A DNA stretch of 64,000 nucleotides, from contig JAEWIX010000008.1 of NCBI GenBank assembly GCA_023386885.1, positions 62,001 through 126,000 on the forward strand, in the 5' to 3' direction. The stretch's first letter is position 1. The number at the start of each line of letters is the position of its first letter. Under the pieces are notes generated by a model. It saw only the letters and a program-made list of their open reading frames with translations, searched no databases and was not told the origin of the DNA. Both the position numbers and the translations under genes were made by a program. This document shows, in pieces, positions 25,434 to 33,844 of the stretch. This DNA is from Pseudomonadota bacterium. GTDB taxonomy: Bacteria; Pseudomonadota; Alphaproteobacteria; Rhizobiales; Xanthobacteraceae.

Positions 25434-26315
25434 TCAGGCGTCGGCCGTGACCGGCTCCAGCGTGCCGAAGCGGCCGCTCTGGAAATCGACCATGGCCTGG
25501 CGGATCTCATCGACGCTGTTCATGACGAACGGGCCGTGCATCACCACCGGCTCGTCGATCGGCTCGCCGGAGAGGATCAGCACCGACGCCTCGCCATTGG
25601 CCTCGATGGTCACCTCGCCCCCGCTGCGGTCGAGCAGCGCGAACTGCGCCTCGCGGGCGATCTCGCTGCCGTTGACCAGCACCGTGCCCTTGAGCACCAC
25701 CACCGCGACGGTGCGCCCCTCCGCCGGGTTCAGCGTGGCTGCGCCGTTGCGGTTGAGTTTCACGTCGTAGATGTCGATCGGCGTGAAGGTCTTCGCCGGT
25801 CCCTTGCGGCCGTCGAATTCACCCGCGATCACCCGCAGCTTGCCGGCGCCCTCCGGCAGATCGACCGACGGAATGTCGGCGTTGAGCAGGGTCTGGTAGC
25901 CGGCGTCGGCATTCTTGTCCTTCGCAGGCAAGTTGACCCAGAGCTGCACCATTTCCAGCGTGCCCCCCTTCTTGGTGAAGGCGCGCGAGTGGAACTCCTC
26001 ATGCAGGATGCCCGAGGACGCCGTCATCCACTGCACGTCGCCCGGCCCGATCAGGCCGCCGTTGCCGGTGGAGTCGCGGTGCTCGACCTCACCCTGATAG
26101 ACAATGGTGACGGTCTCGAAGCCGCGATGCGGATGAACGCCGACGCCCCTCGGCTTGTCCGTGGGGGTGAAGTCGGCCGGACCGGCATAGTCGAGCAGCA
26201 GGAACGGGCTGACGTGATCGCCGTGGCTGGCGTGGGAGAACAGCGAGCGGACCGGAAAGCCGTCGCCGACCCAATGCGGCCGGGGGCCGCTGAAAACACC
26301 GAGAACCTTGCGCAT
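25434..26315 (-). CDS. pirin family protein (cupin, quercetinase-like)
   Basis: A 293-residue bicupin. The N-terminal cupin carries VGVHPHRGFETVTIVY and EEFHS, where H-H-H-E of the metal site is expected, with DVQWMTASSGILHEE between; this is the diagnostic pirin block. The C-terminal cupin is KLRVIAGEFDGRKGP onwards. Bacterial pirins such as YhhW have quercetin 2,3-dioxygenase activity in vitro; others interact with enzymes, so the role is open. Start at 26315 has AAAGGAGA upstream. It is divergent from a LysR-type gene, the classical regulator-target arrangement. Confidence 0.9.
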   Translation of the reverse strand: MRKVLGVFSGPRPHWVGDGFPVRSLFSHASHGDHVSPFLLLDYAGPADFTPTDKPRGVGVHPHRGFETVTIVYQGEVEHRDSTGNGGLIGPGDVQWMTASSGILHEEFHSRAFTKKGGTLEMVQLWVNLPAKDKNADAGYQTLLNADIPSVDLPEGAGKLRVIAGEFDGRKGPAKTFTPIDIYDVKLNRNGAATLNPAEGRTVAVVVLKGTVLVNGSEIAREAQFALLDRSGGEVTIEANGEASVLILSGEPIDEPVVMHGPFVMNSVDEIRQAMVDFQSGRFGTLEPVTADA

Positions 26316-26441
26316 GATCGTATCTCCTTTGGCTTTGGCGCGGCCGGGTTCGGCCGCCGTGTTGCCAAGGAGGATATGAGCGAGACAAACAGCCCGGTAG
26401 CTGGCAATATTGCGCCTCACTGTCCTATTCATGAGACAATG
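26316..26441. promoter_or_regulatory. divergent pirin / LysR control region with palindrome
   Basis: Between the divergent starts. It contains the 10-bp palindrome GCAATATTGC at 26404-26413, flanked by TG and GCC, a candidate LysR operator with the T-N11-A type layout common for such regulators. An AAGGAGG at 26367-26373 lies two bases before an ATG (26376) that is in frame with the LysR gene, so the region may partly be coding. Confidence 0.4.
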
Positions 26442-27380
26442 ATGCAGGATCTCAACGACCTCTATTATTTCGTCCAGGTGGTCGATCACGCCGGCTTCGC
26501 CGCCGCCGCCCGCGCGCTGGGGATGCCGCGCTCGCGGCTGAGCCGCCGCATTGCGGTGCTGGAGGAGCGGCTGGGCGTGCGGCTGATCCAGCGCTCGACC
26601 CGGCGCTTCAGTGTCACCGAGATCGGGCAGGATTATTACCGCCACTGCGTGGCCATGCTGGTCGAGGCGAGAGCCGCGGACGAACTGATCGAGCGCTCGC
26701 GCACCAAGCCGCAGGGCGTGGTGCGGGTCAGCTGCCCGCCGCCGCTGTTGTATTTTCAGGTCGGCGCGATGATCGCCCGCTTCATGGCCGAATGCCCGGA
26801 CGTCGAGGTGCACCTCGACAGCACGCCACGCCGCGTCGACGTGATCGCCGAAGGCATCGACATCGCACTGCGGGTGCGGTTTCCGCCGCTTGAGGACAAC
26901 GACCTCGTCATGCGCGTGCTGGCCGACAGTACCCAGCGGCTGGTGGCGAGCCCAGCGCTGCTGAAGGGCCTCAACCGCGCGCTGGTTCCGGCCGATCTCG
27001 CCGCGCTGCCCTCGATCGGCTGGGGCCCGCCGCATCAACGCCACGAGTGGTGCCTCGACGGCCCCGACGAGGCCACCGCGCTGATCCCCTACACGCCACG
27101 GCTGATCACCGAGGACATGGTGGCGCTCCGCTTCGCGGCGCTCAAAGGCATCGGCGTCGGGCAGTTTCCGACGATGGTCATCAAGGCCGATCTCGACAGC
27201 GGCGCACTGGTGGACGTGCTGCCGCAATGGCGGCCGCGCGCCGGCATCGTCCACGCGGTGTTCTCGTCGCGGCGTGGGCTGCTGCCCTCGGTGCGGGCGC
27301 TGCTGGATTTCCTCGCCGCCGAATTTGCAGCCATCACCGAGAGCGAGAGCGGCGTTTCAACACGCGGGAAAATGCGGTAG
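26442..27380 (+). CDS. LysR family transcriptional regulator
   Basis: A 312-residue LTTR. The N-terminal winged helix-turn-helix reads DLNDLYYFVQVVDHAGFAAA, ALGMPRSRLSRRIAVLEERL and GVRLIQRSTRRFSVTE, all typical. The effector domain follows (RVSCPPPLLYFQVGAMIARF, then VEVHLDSTPRRVDVIAEGID). Divergent from pirin, it probably controls it. The ATG at 26442 (or 26439) matches where homologues begin; an in-frame ATG at 26376 with AAGGAGG two bases before it would add 22 residues. Effector unknown. Confidence 0.93.
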   Translation: MQDLNDLYYFVQVVDHAGFAAAARALGMPRSRLSRRIAVLEERLGVRLIQRSTRRFSVTEIGQDYYRHCVAMLVEARAADELIERSRTKPQGVVRVSCPPPLLYFQVGAMIARFMAECPDVEVHLDSTPRRVDVIAEGIDIALRVRFPPLEDNDLVMRVLADSTQRLVASPALLKGLNRALVPADLAALPSIGWGPPHQRHEWCLDGPDEATALIPYTPRLITEDMVALRFAALKGIGVGQFPTMVIKADLDSGALVDVLPQWRPRAGIVHAVFSSRRGLLPSVRALLDFLAAEFAAITESESGVSTRGKMR

Positions 27381-27420
27381 GTGATCCGCGCACCCGCCCT
27401 CACCGCAACCGGACGCCCCG

Positions 27421-28278
27421 ATGGCCCGCAGGTTCCGCGCCGCTTATCAATCCGAGCCCTATTCGTCGCTCGCCACCTGGGCGCGACGGCTGGCGGTGTT
27501 CGCCGCCGTGGTCGCCGTGGTGTCCACCGTCGTGGTGCGCTTCGGCTTCCTCGAAGTGCGTCCGGCGCTGGCGACGTTCGTCGGCGCGCTGTTTTGCGCG
27601 GTGTTGGCGATCCTCGTAGCGGTAGCGGCCTTCGCCGCGATCTGGCAGACCGGCGCGCGCGGCCTCGGCCGCATCGTGGCCGCGCTGTTCATCGCCATTC
27701 TGGTGCTGGCCTATCCGGCCTATCTCGCGGTCCAGTATCGCCAGTTGCCGGCGATCTACGACATCACCACCGATCCGATCAATCCACCGCGCTTCGACGT
27801 GCTGGCGCGGCTGCGCACCGGCGACGACACCAATCCCGCCGTCTATGCGGGCCTGTATTCGGCGGAGCGGCAGCGGCAGGCCTATCCCGACATCGAGCCG
27901 GTGCAGCTCGACGTGCCGGTGCAACGCGCCTATGACGCGACGCTGCATTTCGTCACGCGGCGCAAGTGGCGGATTGTCGATGCGCGTCCACCGCAGCCGC
28001 CGCGCCGCGAAGGCCATATCGAGGCGGTGGCGCGCACGCCGATCATGGGCTTGCGCGAAGACGTCGCGATCCGCGTGGTGCCGGACGGCGATGGTTCGCG
28101 CGTCGACATCCGCTCGTCCTCGCGCCACTTCGAAAGCGATCTCGGCAGCAATGCGGCGCGGATCAGCAAGCTGATCGCCGACCTCAATACGATTTCCGAT
28201 GAGAACACCGCGCCGGCAAAACAGCCACAGCCGCCGGCGGCTGCAACCAAGACGCAGGTGAAGGGAGCGAAGAAGTAG
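27421..28278 (+). CDS. DUF1499 domain membrane protein
   Basis: A 285-residue protein. Three hydrophobic segments lie in the first 110 residues (LAVFAAVVAVVSTVVVRFG, FVGALFCAVLAILVAVAAF, IVAALFIAILVLAYPAYLAV), followed by a soluble DUF1499 domain beginning DITTDPINPPRFDVLARL and including RSSSRHFESDLGSNAARI near its end. DUF1499 is found widely, including plant chloroplast proteins; its function is unknown. The C-terminus is Lys/Ala/Pro-rich. The gene follows LysR by 40 bases. Confidence 0.87.
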   Translation: MARRFRAAYQSEPYSSLATWARRLAVFAAVVAVVSTVVVRFGFLEVRPALATFVGALFCAVLAILVAVAAFAAIWQTGARGLGRIVAALFIAILVLAYPAYLAVQYRQLPAIYDITTDPINPPRFDVLARLRTGDDTNPAVYAGLYSAERQRQAYPDIEPVQLDVPVQRAYDATLHFVTRRKWRIVDARPPQPPRREGHIEAVARTPIMGLREDVAIRVVPDGDGSRVDIRSSSRHFESDLGSNAARISKLIADLNTISDENTAPAKQPQPPAAATKTQVKGAKK

Positions 28279-28320
28279 CGAACAGAAACTATCGCGCACT
28301 TCTATTCGCTGTTCGCCTTC

Positions 28321-29241
28321 TCACGCCATCCTGTAACTGCCGCCGATCACCGGATCACCGTCGGTCGCGACCACGCCGCGCGCGACGAGATCTTCGAGGT
28401 GCGCCAGCACCGAATAGCCGGCGGCATTCATCAGCCGTGGATCGATGCCGATGTAGCTGGCGCGCACGATGGTCGGGATATCGGCTTCGCCCTTGCCGAG
28501 CCGATGCAGGATCGACGCCTCGCGTGCCTTGCGGTGGCGGATCAGGAAGCGGACGAACTTCTGCGCATTCGGAATCTCCGGGCCATGACCTGAGAAATAC
28601 AGATGTTCCTTGCGCTGCGTCAGCCGCTCCAGCGACTCCATGTAATCGACCATCGAGCCGTCCGGCGGCGCGACGATCGACGTCGACCAGCCCATGACGT
28701 GATCGCCGATGAACATCAACTCACGCTCCGGCCACGCAAACGCCATGTGGTTGGCGGTGTGGCCCGGCGTCGCCACCGCTTCGAGCCGCCAGCCGTCGCC
28801 CTCGATCACGTCGCCGTCGCGCACCGTGACATCCGGCTTGAAATCGCGGTCGGCGCCGGATTCCGGATTGTGCTTCTCGCTCTCGTAGCGCGGTCGTGAG
28901 GCGCGATGCACGCCCTCGGCATAGACCGGCGCGCCGGTCGCGGCCTTGATACGCGGCGTGTTCGGCGAGTGGTCGTTATGAGTATGCGTGACGACGATAT
29001 GCGTCACCGTTTCGCCCTTCACGGCATCGAGCAGCGCCTGCGCATGCGCGGCGTTATCGGGACCGGGATCGATGATCGCAACATTGCCGCGACCGACGAC
29101 GTAACTCACCGTGCCTGTGAAGGTAAACGGCGACGGATTGCCGCACAACACGCGGCGCACACCGGGCACGACTTCCTCGACCACGCCGGGCTTCAGCGGA
29201 AAATCGCGATTGAACGGAACGTCTTCGTTGTCGTCGGACAT
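28321..29241 (-). CDS. MBL-fold metallo-hydrolase (LACTB2-like)
   Basis: A 306-residue metallo-beta-lactamase-fold hydrolase. The metal motif is VTHTHNDHSPNTPRI (HxHxDH), followed by GHTANHMAF, GDHVMGW and the late SGHGPEIPNA histidine. The C-terminal 70 residues form the winged-helix domain of LACTB2-like proteins (KAREASILHRLGKGEADIPT). LACTB2 is a ribonuclease in animals, but bacterial members have not been shown to share that. Start 29241 is at MSDDNED; the longer reading runs through a palindromic repeat (PGLTRASIS...) and is spurious. Confidence 0.9.
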   Translation of the reverse strand: MSDDNEDVPFNRDFPLKPGVVEEVVPGVRRVLCGNPSPFTFTGTVSYVVGRGNVAIIDPGPDNAAHAQALLDAVKGETVTHIVVTHTHNDHSPNTPRIKAATGAPVYAEGVHRASRPRYESEKHNPESGADRDFKPDVTVRDGDVIEGDGWRLEAVATPGHTANHMAFAWPERELMFIGDHVMGWSTSIVAPPDGSMVDYMESLERLTQRKEHLYFSGHGPEIPNAQKFVRFLIRHRKAREASILHRLGKGEADIPTIVRASYIGIDPRLMNAAGYSVLAHLEDLVARGVVATDGDPVIGGSYRMA

Positions 29242-29262
29242 GGTCGCTCGCTCAGTTCGAAG

Positions 29263-29339
29263 CGTCATTGCCGGACTTGATCCGGCAATCCATCCTTCTT
29301 CAAGAGAGATGGATGCCCGGGTCAAACCCGGGCATGACG
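29263..29339. repeat. palindromic repeat (CATTGCCGG...ATGCCCGG family)
   Basis: CGTCATTGCCGGACTTGATCCGGCAATCCAT followed by GATGGATGCCCGGGTCAAACCCGGGCATGACG: two inverted units joined by a short AAG-rich centre. It lies between the MBL and gcdH genes on the minus strand. Same family as 49030-49107. Confidence 0.8.
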
Positions 29340-29361
29340 GCAACAGATACTTCGTCTCGTA

Positions 29362-30576
29362 CTACGAAAACGCCTGAATGCCGGTGATGGCGCGGCCGAG
29401 GATCAGGGCGTGGACGTCGTGCGTGCCCTCGTAGGTGTTGACCGTTTCGAGGTTATGGACGTGACGCATGACGTGATACTCGGCCTGAATGCCGTTGCCG
29501 CCGTGCATGTCGCGCGCCATGCGGGCGATATCCAGCGCCTTGCCGCAATTGTTGCGCTTCATGATCGAGATCATTTCCGGCGCCATCTTGCCTTCGTCCA
29601 TCAGCCGGCCGACGCGCAAGCTCCCTTGCAGGCCGAGCGCGATTTCGGTCTCCATGTCGGCGAGCTTCTTCTGGATCAACTGGTTCGCCGCCAGCGGCCG
29701 GTTGAACTGCTTGCGGTCGAGCGTGTATTGCCGCGCGCGATGCATGCAGTCTTCAGCCGCGCCCATCGCGCCCCACGAGATGCCGTAGCGCGCGCGATTG
29801 AGACAGCCGAACGGCCCCTTCAATCCCGAGACGTTGGGCAAGAGCGCGCTTTCCGGCACCACCACGCCATCCATCACGATCTCGCCGGTGATCGAGGCGC
29901 GCAAGCTCAGCTTACCGCCGATCTTCGGCGCGGACAGGCCCTTCATGCCCTTCTCAAGCACGAAGCCGCGGATCTGATTGTCGTGCGCGGCGGACTTCGC
30001 CCACACCACGAACACGTCGGCGATCGGCGCGTTGGAAATCCACATCTTGGAGCCGTTCAGACGATAGCCGTCCGACACCTTTTCCGCGCGCGTCTTCATG
30101 CCGCCGGGATCGGAACCGGCGTCCGGCTCGGTGAGGCCGAAGCAGCCGACCCACTCACCGCTGGCGAGCTTCGGCAGATATTTCTTGCGCTGATTGTCGT
30201 CGCCATAGGCGTAGATCGGATGCATCACCAGCGAGGACTGCACCGAGTTCATCGAGCGATAGCCGGAATCCACCCGCTCGATCTCGCGCGCCACCAGACC
30301 GTAAGCGACGTAGCTGGCGTTGGCACAGCCGTATTCCTCCGGCAGCGTGATGCCGATCAGACCGAGTTCGCCCATCTCGTTGAAGATCTCGCGATCGGTC
30401 TTCTCTTCCAGATAAGCCTGCGAAACGCGCGGCAGCAGCTTGTCCTGCGCGTAGGCGCGCGCGGTATCGCGGATCAGCCGCTCGTCTTCGGTGAGTTGCT
30501 CGTCGAGCAGGAACGGATCGTCCCACTTGAAACTCGCCAGAGCCGGCTTGTCTTTGCTTTGCGGACGCACGCCCAT
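29362..30576 (-). CDS. gcdH: glutaryl-CoA dehydrogenase
   Basis: FAD acyl-CoA dehydrogenase that oxidises and decarboxylates glutaryl-CoA to crotonyl-CoA in lysine, tryptophan and aromatic degradation. 404 residues, matching GCDH. Marks are FGLTEPDAGSDPGGMKTRA, WISNAPIADVFVVWAK, RYGISWGAMGAAEDCMHRAR and NLETVNTYEGTHDVHALILG, in which the Glu of YEGT is the catalytic base and the GTHDVHALILGRAITG run is specific to GCDH. It lies 61 bases upstream of ribBX in the same direction with a repeat after it. ETF is the expected electron acceptor. Confidence 0.95.
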   Translation of the reverse strand: MGVRPQSKDKPALASFKWDDPFLLDEQLTEDERLIRDTARAYAQDKLLPRVSQAYLEEKTDREIFNEMGELGLIGITLPEEYGCANASYVAYGLVAREIERVDSGYRSMNSVQSSLVMHPIYAYGDDNQRKKYLPKLASGEWVGCFGLTEPDAGSDPGGMKTRAEKVSDGYRLNGSKMWISNAPIADVFVVWAKSAAHDNQIRGFVLEKGMKGLSAPKIGGKLSLRASITGEIVMDGVVVPESALLPNVSGLKGPFGCLNRARYGISWGAMGAAEDCMHRARQYTLDRKQFNRPLAANQLIQKKLADMETEIALGLQGSLRVGRLMDEGKMAPEMISIMKRNNCGKALDIARMARDMHGGNGIQAEYHVMRHVHNLETVNTYEGTHDVHALILGRAITGIQAFS

Positions 30577-30637
30577 GAGATTCCTTTCACATCGCAGCCG
30601 TCACCAACGGCGACGGGAGAGCCTAAATCTTTGATTG

Positions 30638-31714
30638 TCAGCCTTCAAGGCGCTCGTTGGAGACGATCTCGATGCCGAAACCGGACAGTCCCTTGTAGTC
30701 GTGCGTCGACGACGTCAGATGGCGGATCGAGGTGACGCCGAGATCGCGCAGGATTTGCGCACCGACGCCGACTTCGCGCCATTGCCGATTGCGGTCGGCT
30801 TCGGCACTCTTCGGTTGGTCGATCGGCGCAACGGGAACGCCGGCGGCTCCGTCGCGCAGGTACACCAGCACGCCACGCCCGGCGTTCCTGAACTTCTCCA
30901 GCACCTCCTGCATCCGCTCGGGGCCGGTGAAGATATCGCGCACGATGTTCGGCTTGTGAAAACGCGTCAGCACGTTGGTACCGTCGCCGATGCCGTTATA
31001 GACGAAGGCGGCATGCGCGATGCTGTCGAACGGCGAGCGATAGGCAAAGCCTTGCAGCGGCCCGATCGGACTGTCGACCAGGAAGGTCGAAACGCGCTCG
31101 ATCAGTTTCTCGCGTGCCTGACGATAGGCGATGATGTCCGCGATGGTCACATGCTTGAGGTTATGCGCGGCGGCGAAGCGCGCCACCTGCTCGCCCTTGG
31201 TCACGGTGCCGTCGTCGTTCATCAACTCGCTGATGACGCCGACCGGCGGCAGTCCCGCGAGCTTGCACAGATCGACCGCCGCTTCGGTATGGCCGGAGCG
31301 CAGCAGTACGCCGCCGTCGCGCGCGATCAGCGGAAAGATGTGGCCCGGCCGCGCGAAGTCGTTGGCGCCGGCGTTGGGATTGGCCAGCGCCCGACAGCAC
31401 GAGGCGCGTTCGTCGGCGGAAATGCCGGTGCCGCCGTCCGGCTTGTAGTCGATGGACACGGTGAAGGCGGTGGTGTGATTGGAGTCGTTCTGCGCCACCA
31501 TCGGATCGAGCCGCAGCCGCCGCGCGTCGTCGGTGGTCAGCGGCGCACAGACGATGCCGGAGGTGTGGCGGATGATGAACGCCATCTTCTCGGCGGTGCA
31601 GTGCGAGGCCGCGACGATCAGGTCGCCCTCGCCCTCGCGGTCGTCGTCATCGGTAACAACGACAATCTCTCCAGCGGCGAATGCCTGCAAAACTTCGGAA
31701 ATCGGATGGGCCAT
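30638..31714 (-). CDS. ribB: 3,4-dihydroxy-2-butanone-4-phosphate synthase RibB with degenerate GTP cyclohydrolase II-like C-terminus (RibBX)
   Basis: Makes DHBP from ribulose 5-phosphate for riboflavin. Residues 1 to about 205 form RibB: TDDDDREGEGDLIVA metal/substrate motif, FARPGHIFPLIARDGG and RSGHTEAAVDLCKLA. From about 215 the protein resembles RibA in length but its zinc cysteines are missing: where RibA has a C-x2-GD...RCDC pattern this has VYNGIGDGTNVLTRFHKPN. Such proteins are described as RibBX and lack cyclohydrolase activity, so a separate ribA should exist elsewhere. 358 residues. No FMN riboswitch is visible in the 108 bases before the start. Confidence 0.9.
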   Translation of the reverse strand: MAHPISEVLQAFAAGEIVVVTDDDDREGEGDLIVAASHCTAEKMAFIIRHTSGIVCAPLTTDDARRLRLDPMVAQNDSNHTTAFTVSIDYKPDGGTGISADERASCCRALANPNAGANDFARPGHIFPLIARDGGVLLRSGHTEAAVDLCKLAGLPPVGVISELMNDDGTVTKGEQVARFAAAHNLKHVTIADIIAYRQAREKLIERVSTFLVDSPIGPLQGFAYRSPFDSIAHAAFVYNGIGDGTNVLTRFHKPNIVRDIFTGPERMQEVLEKFRNAGRGVLVYLRDGAAGVPVAPIDQPKSAEADRNRQWREVGVGAQILRDLGVTSIRHLTSSTHDYKGLSGFGIEIVSNERLEG

Positions 31715-31822
31715 GCGGGGTACTCTGACAATGACCCCGTTCATATGGCGCAGTGCGGGGAACGAAGCAACTGCCGGCACGCATGCGGATCTTCCGGGAT
31801 GGCGGTTGCGCACCTTCCCGTC

Positions 31823-33550
31823 TTACGGCAGCACCTCGCTACGCTCGGTAAGCCGGGCGTCGATCTCGGCGCGCTTGGCCTTCAACAAGCCGTCATCGGC
31901 GGCCTCGATAGCGTGGAACAGTTCCTGCGCGTCGGTGAAGCGCGGCACCGTCACGTAGTCCGCTCCGGCGGAATACTGGTCCTCAACAGTGGCGAGCACG
32001 TCGGCGGTGGAAATGATCTTGGCCTTGGAATTGAGGGTGCGGACGTGGCGCACCAGCTTTTCGTTGTCGGCACCCTTGAGCAATGCGTCCGGCACGCTGA
32101 GGATGACGATCTCGGCATTGCCGACGCCGGCATGCACCAGCGTCTCGACGTTGCTGATGTCGCCATAGATCACATGCAGGCCACGCGCGGCGAGATTGCG
32201 GAACACGTTAGGATTGAAATCGACCACGGTGATCTGGTCGAGCATCGATTTGTCCCGCTGCTCGATCTCGCTGAGCAGCGCGCTGGCCGTGCGGAAAAAT
32301 CCGAGGATGACGATGCGCCGCGCCGCGCCATGCCCTTCGCCTGCTTCCGCCGCGGCAAGCTCCGCGGCATCGAGGTCGCGCAGCCCGAGCCGCTTCAACG
32401 GCCCGATGGCGGCGCGCACGATCTGGTCGCTGCGGCCGATCAGGAAAGTCGAGACCACCGCCAGCAGCACGAAGGCGAATGAGGCGGCGTTCGCCGTCTG
32501 CATCGAGATGTGCTTGGCCAGCACGCCGGTCTGGATCACCACCAGCGAGAATTCGCTGATCTGCGCCAGGTTGATCGCCGGCAACAGGCTGGCACGCAGC
32601 CCCTGCTTCATCAGATAGAGCGGCACGAAGGTGGTCAGCAGGCGGCTCACCACCGTGAAGACCGCGATGATCAGCGCCAGCCCGATCACCGAACGATCCG
32701 GGATCGGAATGGTCATGCCCAACGCCACGAAAAACAGCGTGATGAAGAAATCCCGCAGCGTCGTGACCTTGGCGGTGACATCGAGCGCGTAAGGAAAAGT
32801 CGAAAGCGAGACACCCGCCACCAGCGAGCCCATTTCGCGCGACAGATGCAGCTGCTCGGCGATCTCGCCGATCAGGAAGCACCAGGCCAACGCGCCCAGC
32901 ATCACCAGTTCGGGCCGCCGCGCGATCTGATGGAACAGCTTCGGCAACACGTAGCGGCTCAGCACCCACGCGGTCGCCACCAGCACGGCGACGCGCATCA
33001 CCGAGAGCAGGATGACGCCGATCTGGAGATTATCGAGGCTAGGCTGCACCGCGAGGAACAGAATTGCGAAGATGTCCTGCAACACCAGCACGCCGAGCGT
33101 GATGCGGCCGGGCAGCGTGTCCAGCTCGCGTTTCTCATAAAGCACCTTGACGATGATGACGGTGCTGGAGAGCGCGCAGGCGACGGCGAGATACAGCGCA
33201 TCGAACCGCCCGCCGCCGAGCCCGAGCCCCATCGCCATGAACAGGAGGACGCCAAGTACGCAGCCGCCAAGCAACTGGCCACCGGCCGCGAACAGGATGA
33301 CACGGCCGGCGCGAACGATCTTCTTGAGGTCGATCTCCAGCCCGATCATGAACAGCATGAAAATCAGGCCGAGTTCGGAAATGGTGGCGATCGATTGATC
33401 CGACTTGACCCAGCCGATGCCGTAGGGGCCGATCAGAAACCCGCCGACCAGATAGGACAGGATCAGCGGCTGGCGCGCGACATGGGCGACGAGCCCCAGC
33501 ATCCAGGCGAACAGAATGCTGAGCGTGATGTCGCTGATGAGATCGTGCAT
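31823..33550 (-). CDS. CPA2-family Kef-type K+/H+ antiporter
   Basis: A 575-residue membrane protein. Roughly 12 membrane helices in residues 1-390 form the Na+/H+-exchanger-like fold (ELGLIFMLFMIGLEIDLKKI and SSTVIIVKVLYEKRELDTLPG are typical KefB/C blocks). A TrkA-N/RCK domain follows (RRIVILGFFRTASALLSEIE, then VVDFNPNVFRNLAARGLHVI and GDISNVETLVHAGVG). It lacks the KefC glutathione-binding sequence as far as I can see, so the gate is unclear. The tRNA-Pro gene lies upstream on the same strand (151-base gap). Confidence 0.92.
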   Translation of the reverse strand: MHDLISDITLSILFAWMLGLVAHVARQPLILSYLVGGFLIGPYGIGWVKSDQSIATISELGLIFMLFMIGLEIDLKKIVRAGRVILFAAGGQLLGGCVLGVLLFMAMGLGLGGGRFDALYLAVACALSSTVIIVKVLYEKRELDTLPGRITLGVLVLQDIFAILFLAVQPSLDNLQIGVILLSVMRVAVLVATAWVLSRYVLPKLFHQIARRPELVMLGALAWCFLIGEIAEQLHLSREMGSLVAGVSLSTFPYALDVTAKVTTLRDFFITLFFVALGMTIPIPDRSVIGLALIIAVFTVVSRLLTTFVPLYLMKQGLRASLLPAINLAQISEFSLVVIQTGVLAKHISMQTANAASFAFVLLAVVSTFLIGRSDQIVRAAIGPLKRLGLRDLDAAELAAAEAGEGHGAARRIVILGFFRTASALLSEIEQRDKSMLDQITVVDFNPNVFRNLAARGLHVIYGDISNVETLVHAGVGNAEIVILSVPDALLKGADNEKLVRHVRTLNSKAKIISTADVLATVEDQYSAGADYVTVPRFTDAQELFHAIEAADDGLLKAKRAEIDARLTERSEVLP

Positions 33551-33701
33551 GCCCCTGCCCAGGCGTCAGCTGAAAGGCCGATTCTTTCGCCGCTAGATGG
33601 TCCAGAATTTGACCGCGAGGCCAAAAAGGGGTGTATCGGTAACCGGCTTCACGGCTCGCCCGCAAACCGCAAGGGGCGGGCTGAAAGCTCAAGGAAATCA
33701 G

Positions 33702-33778
33702 TGGTCGGAGTGGCAGGATTTGAACCTGCGACCCCTGCGTCCCGAACGCAGTGCTCTACCGGGCTGAGCCACACTCCG
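33702..33778 (-). tRNA. tRNA-Pro, anticodon CGG
   Basis: The minus strand reads CGGAGTG (acceptor), GGCTCAGCCCGGTAGAGCA (D arm), CTGCG-TTCGGGA-CGCAG (anticodon arm, anticodon CGG), the T arm with GCAGGTTCAAATCCTGC, and CACTCCG ACCA. The 7-bp acceptor stem pairs perfectly and CCA is encoded. 77 bases, standard length for tRNA-Pro. No integrase or duplicated 3' end flanks it. Confidence 0.97.
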
Positions 33779-33844
33779 ACAATGGGGCGGCTTATAGCGT
33801 CCGCTTTCGGCCACCGCAAGACAGCGAATGAAGATCGGAAACGA

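Noticed and set aside
24765..26441. Long plus-strand extension before the LysR gene
   Set aside because: It is antisense to isochorismatase copy 2 and pirin; the LysR fold only begins near 26442.
31715..31822. FMN riboswitch before ribBX
   Set aside because: The 108-base gap is too short and lacks the conserved FMN aptamer blocks.
30635..32482. 615-codon open frame on the plus strand opposite ribBX and the Kef-type gene
   Set aside because: It is the complement of two well-recognised genes; protein is Arg/His/Gly-rich with no family motif, as expected from a high-GC antisense frame.
33702..33778. Integration site at tRNA-Pro
   Set aside because: No integrase, no duplicated tRNA 3' end and the flanking genes are ordinary core genes.
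32510..33844. In-frame extension of the tsaC-type gene upstream
   Set aside because: It crosses the tRNA-Pro gene and the complement of the Kef-type gene.
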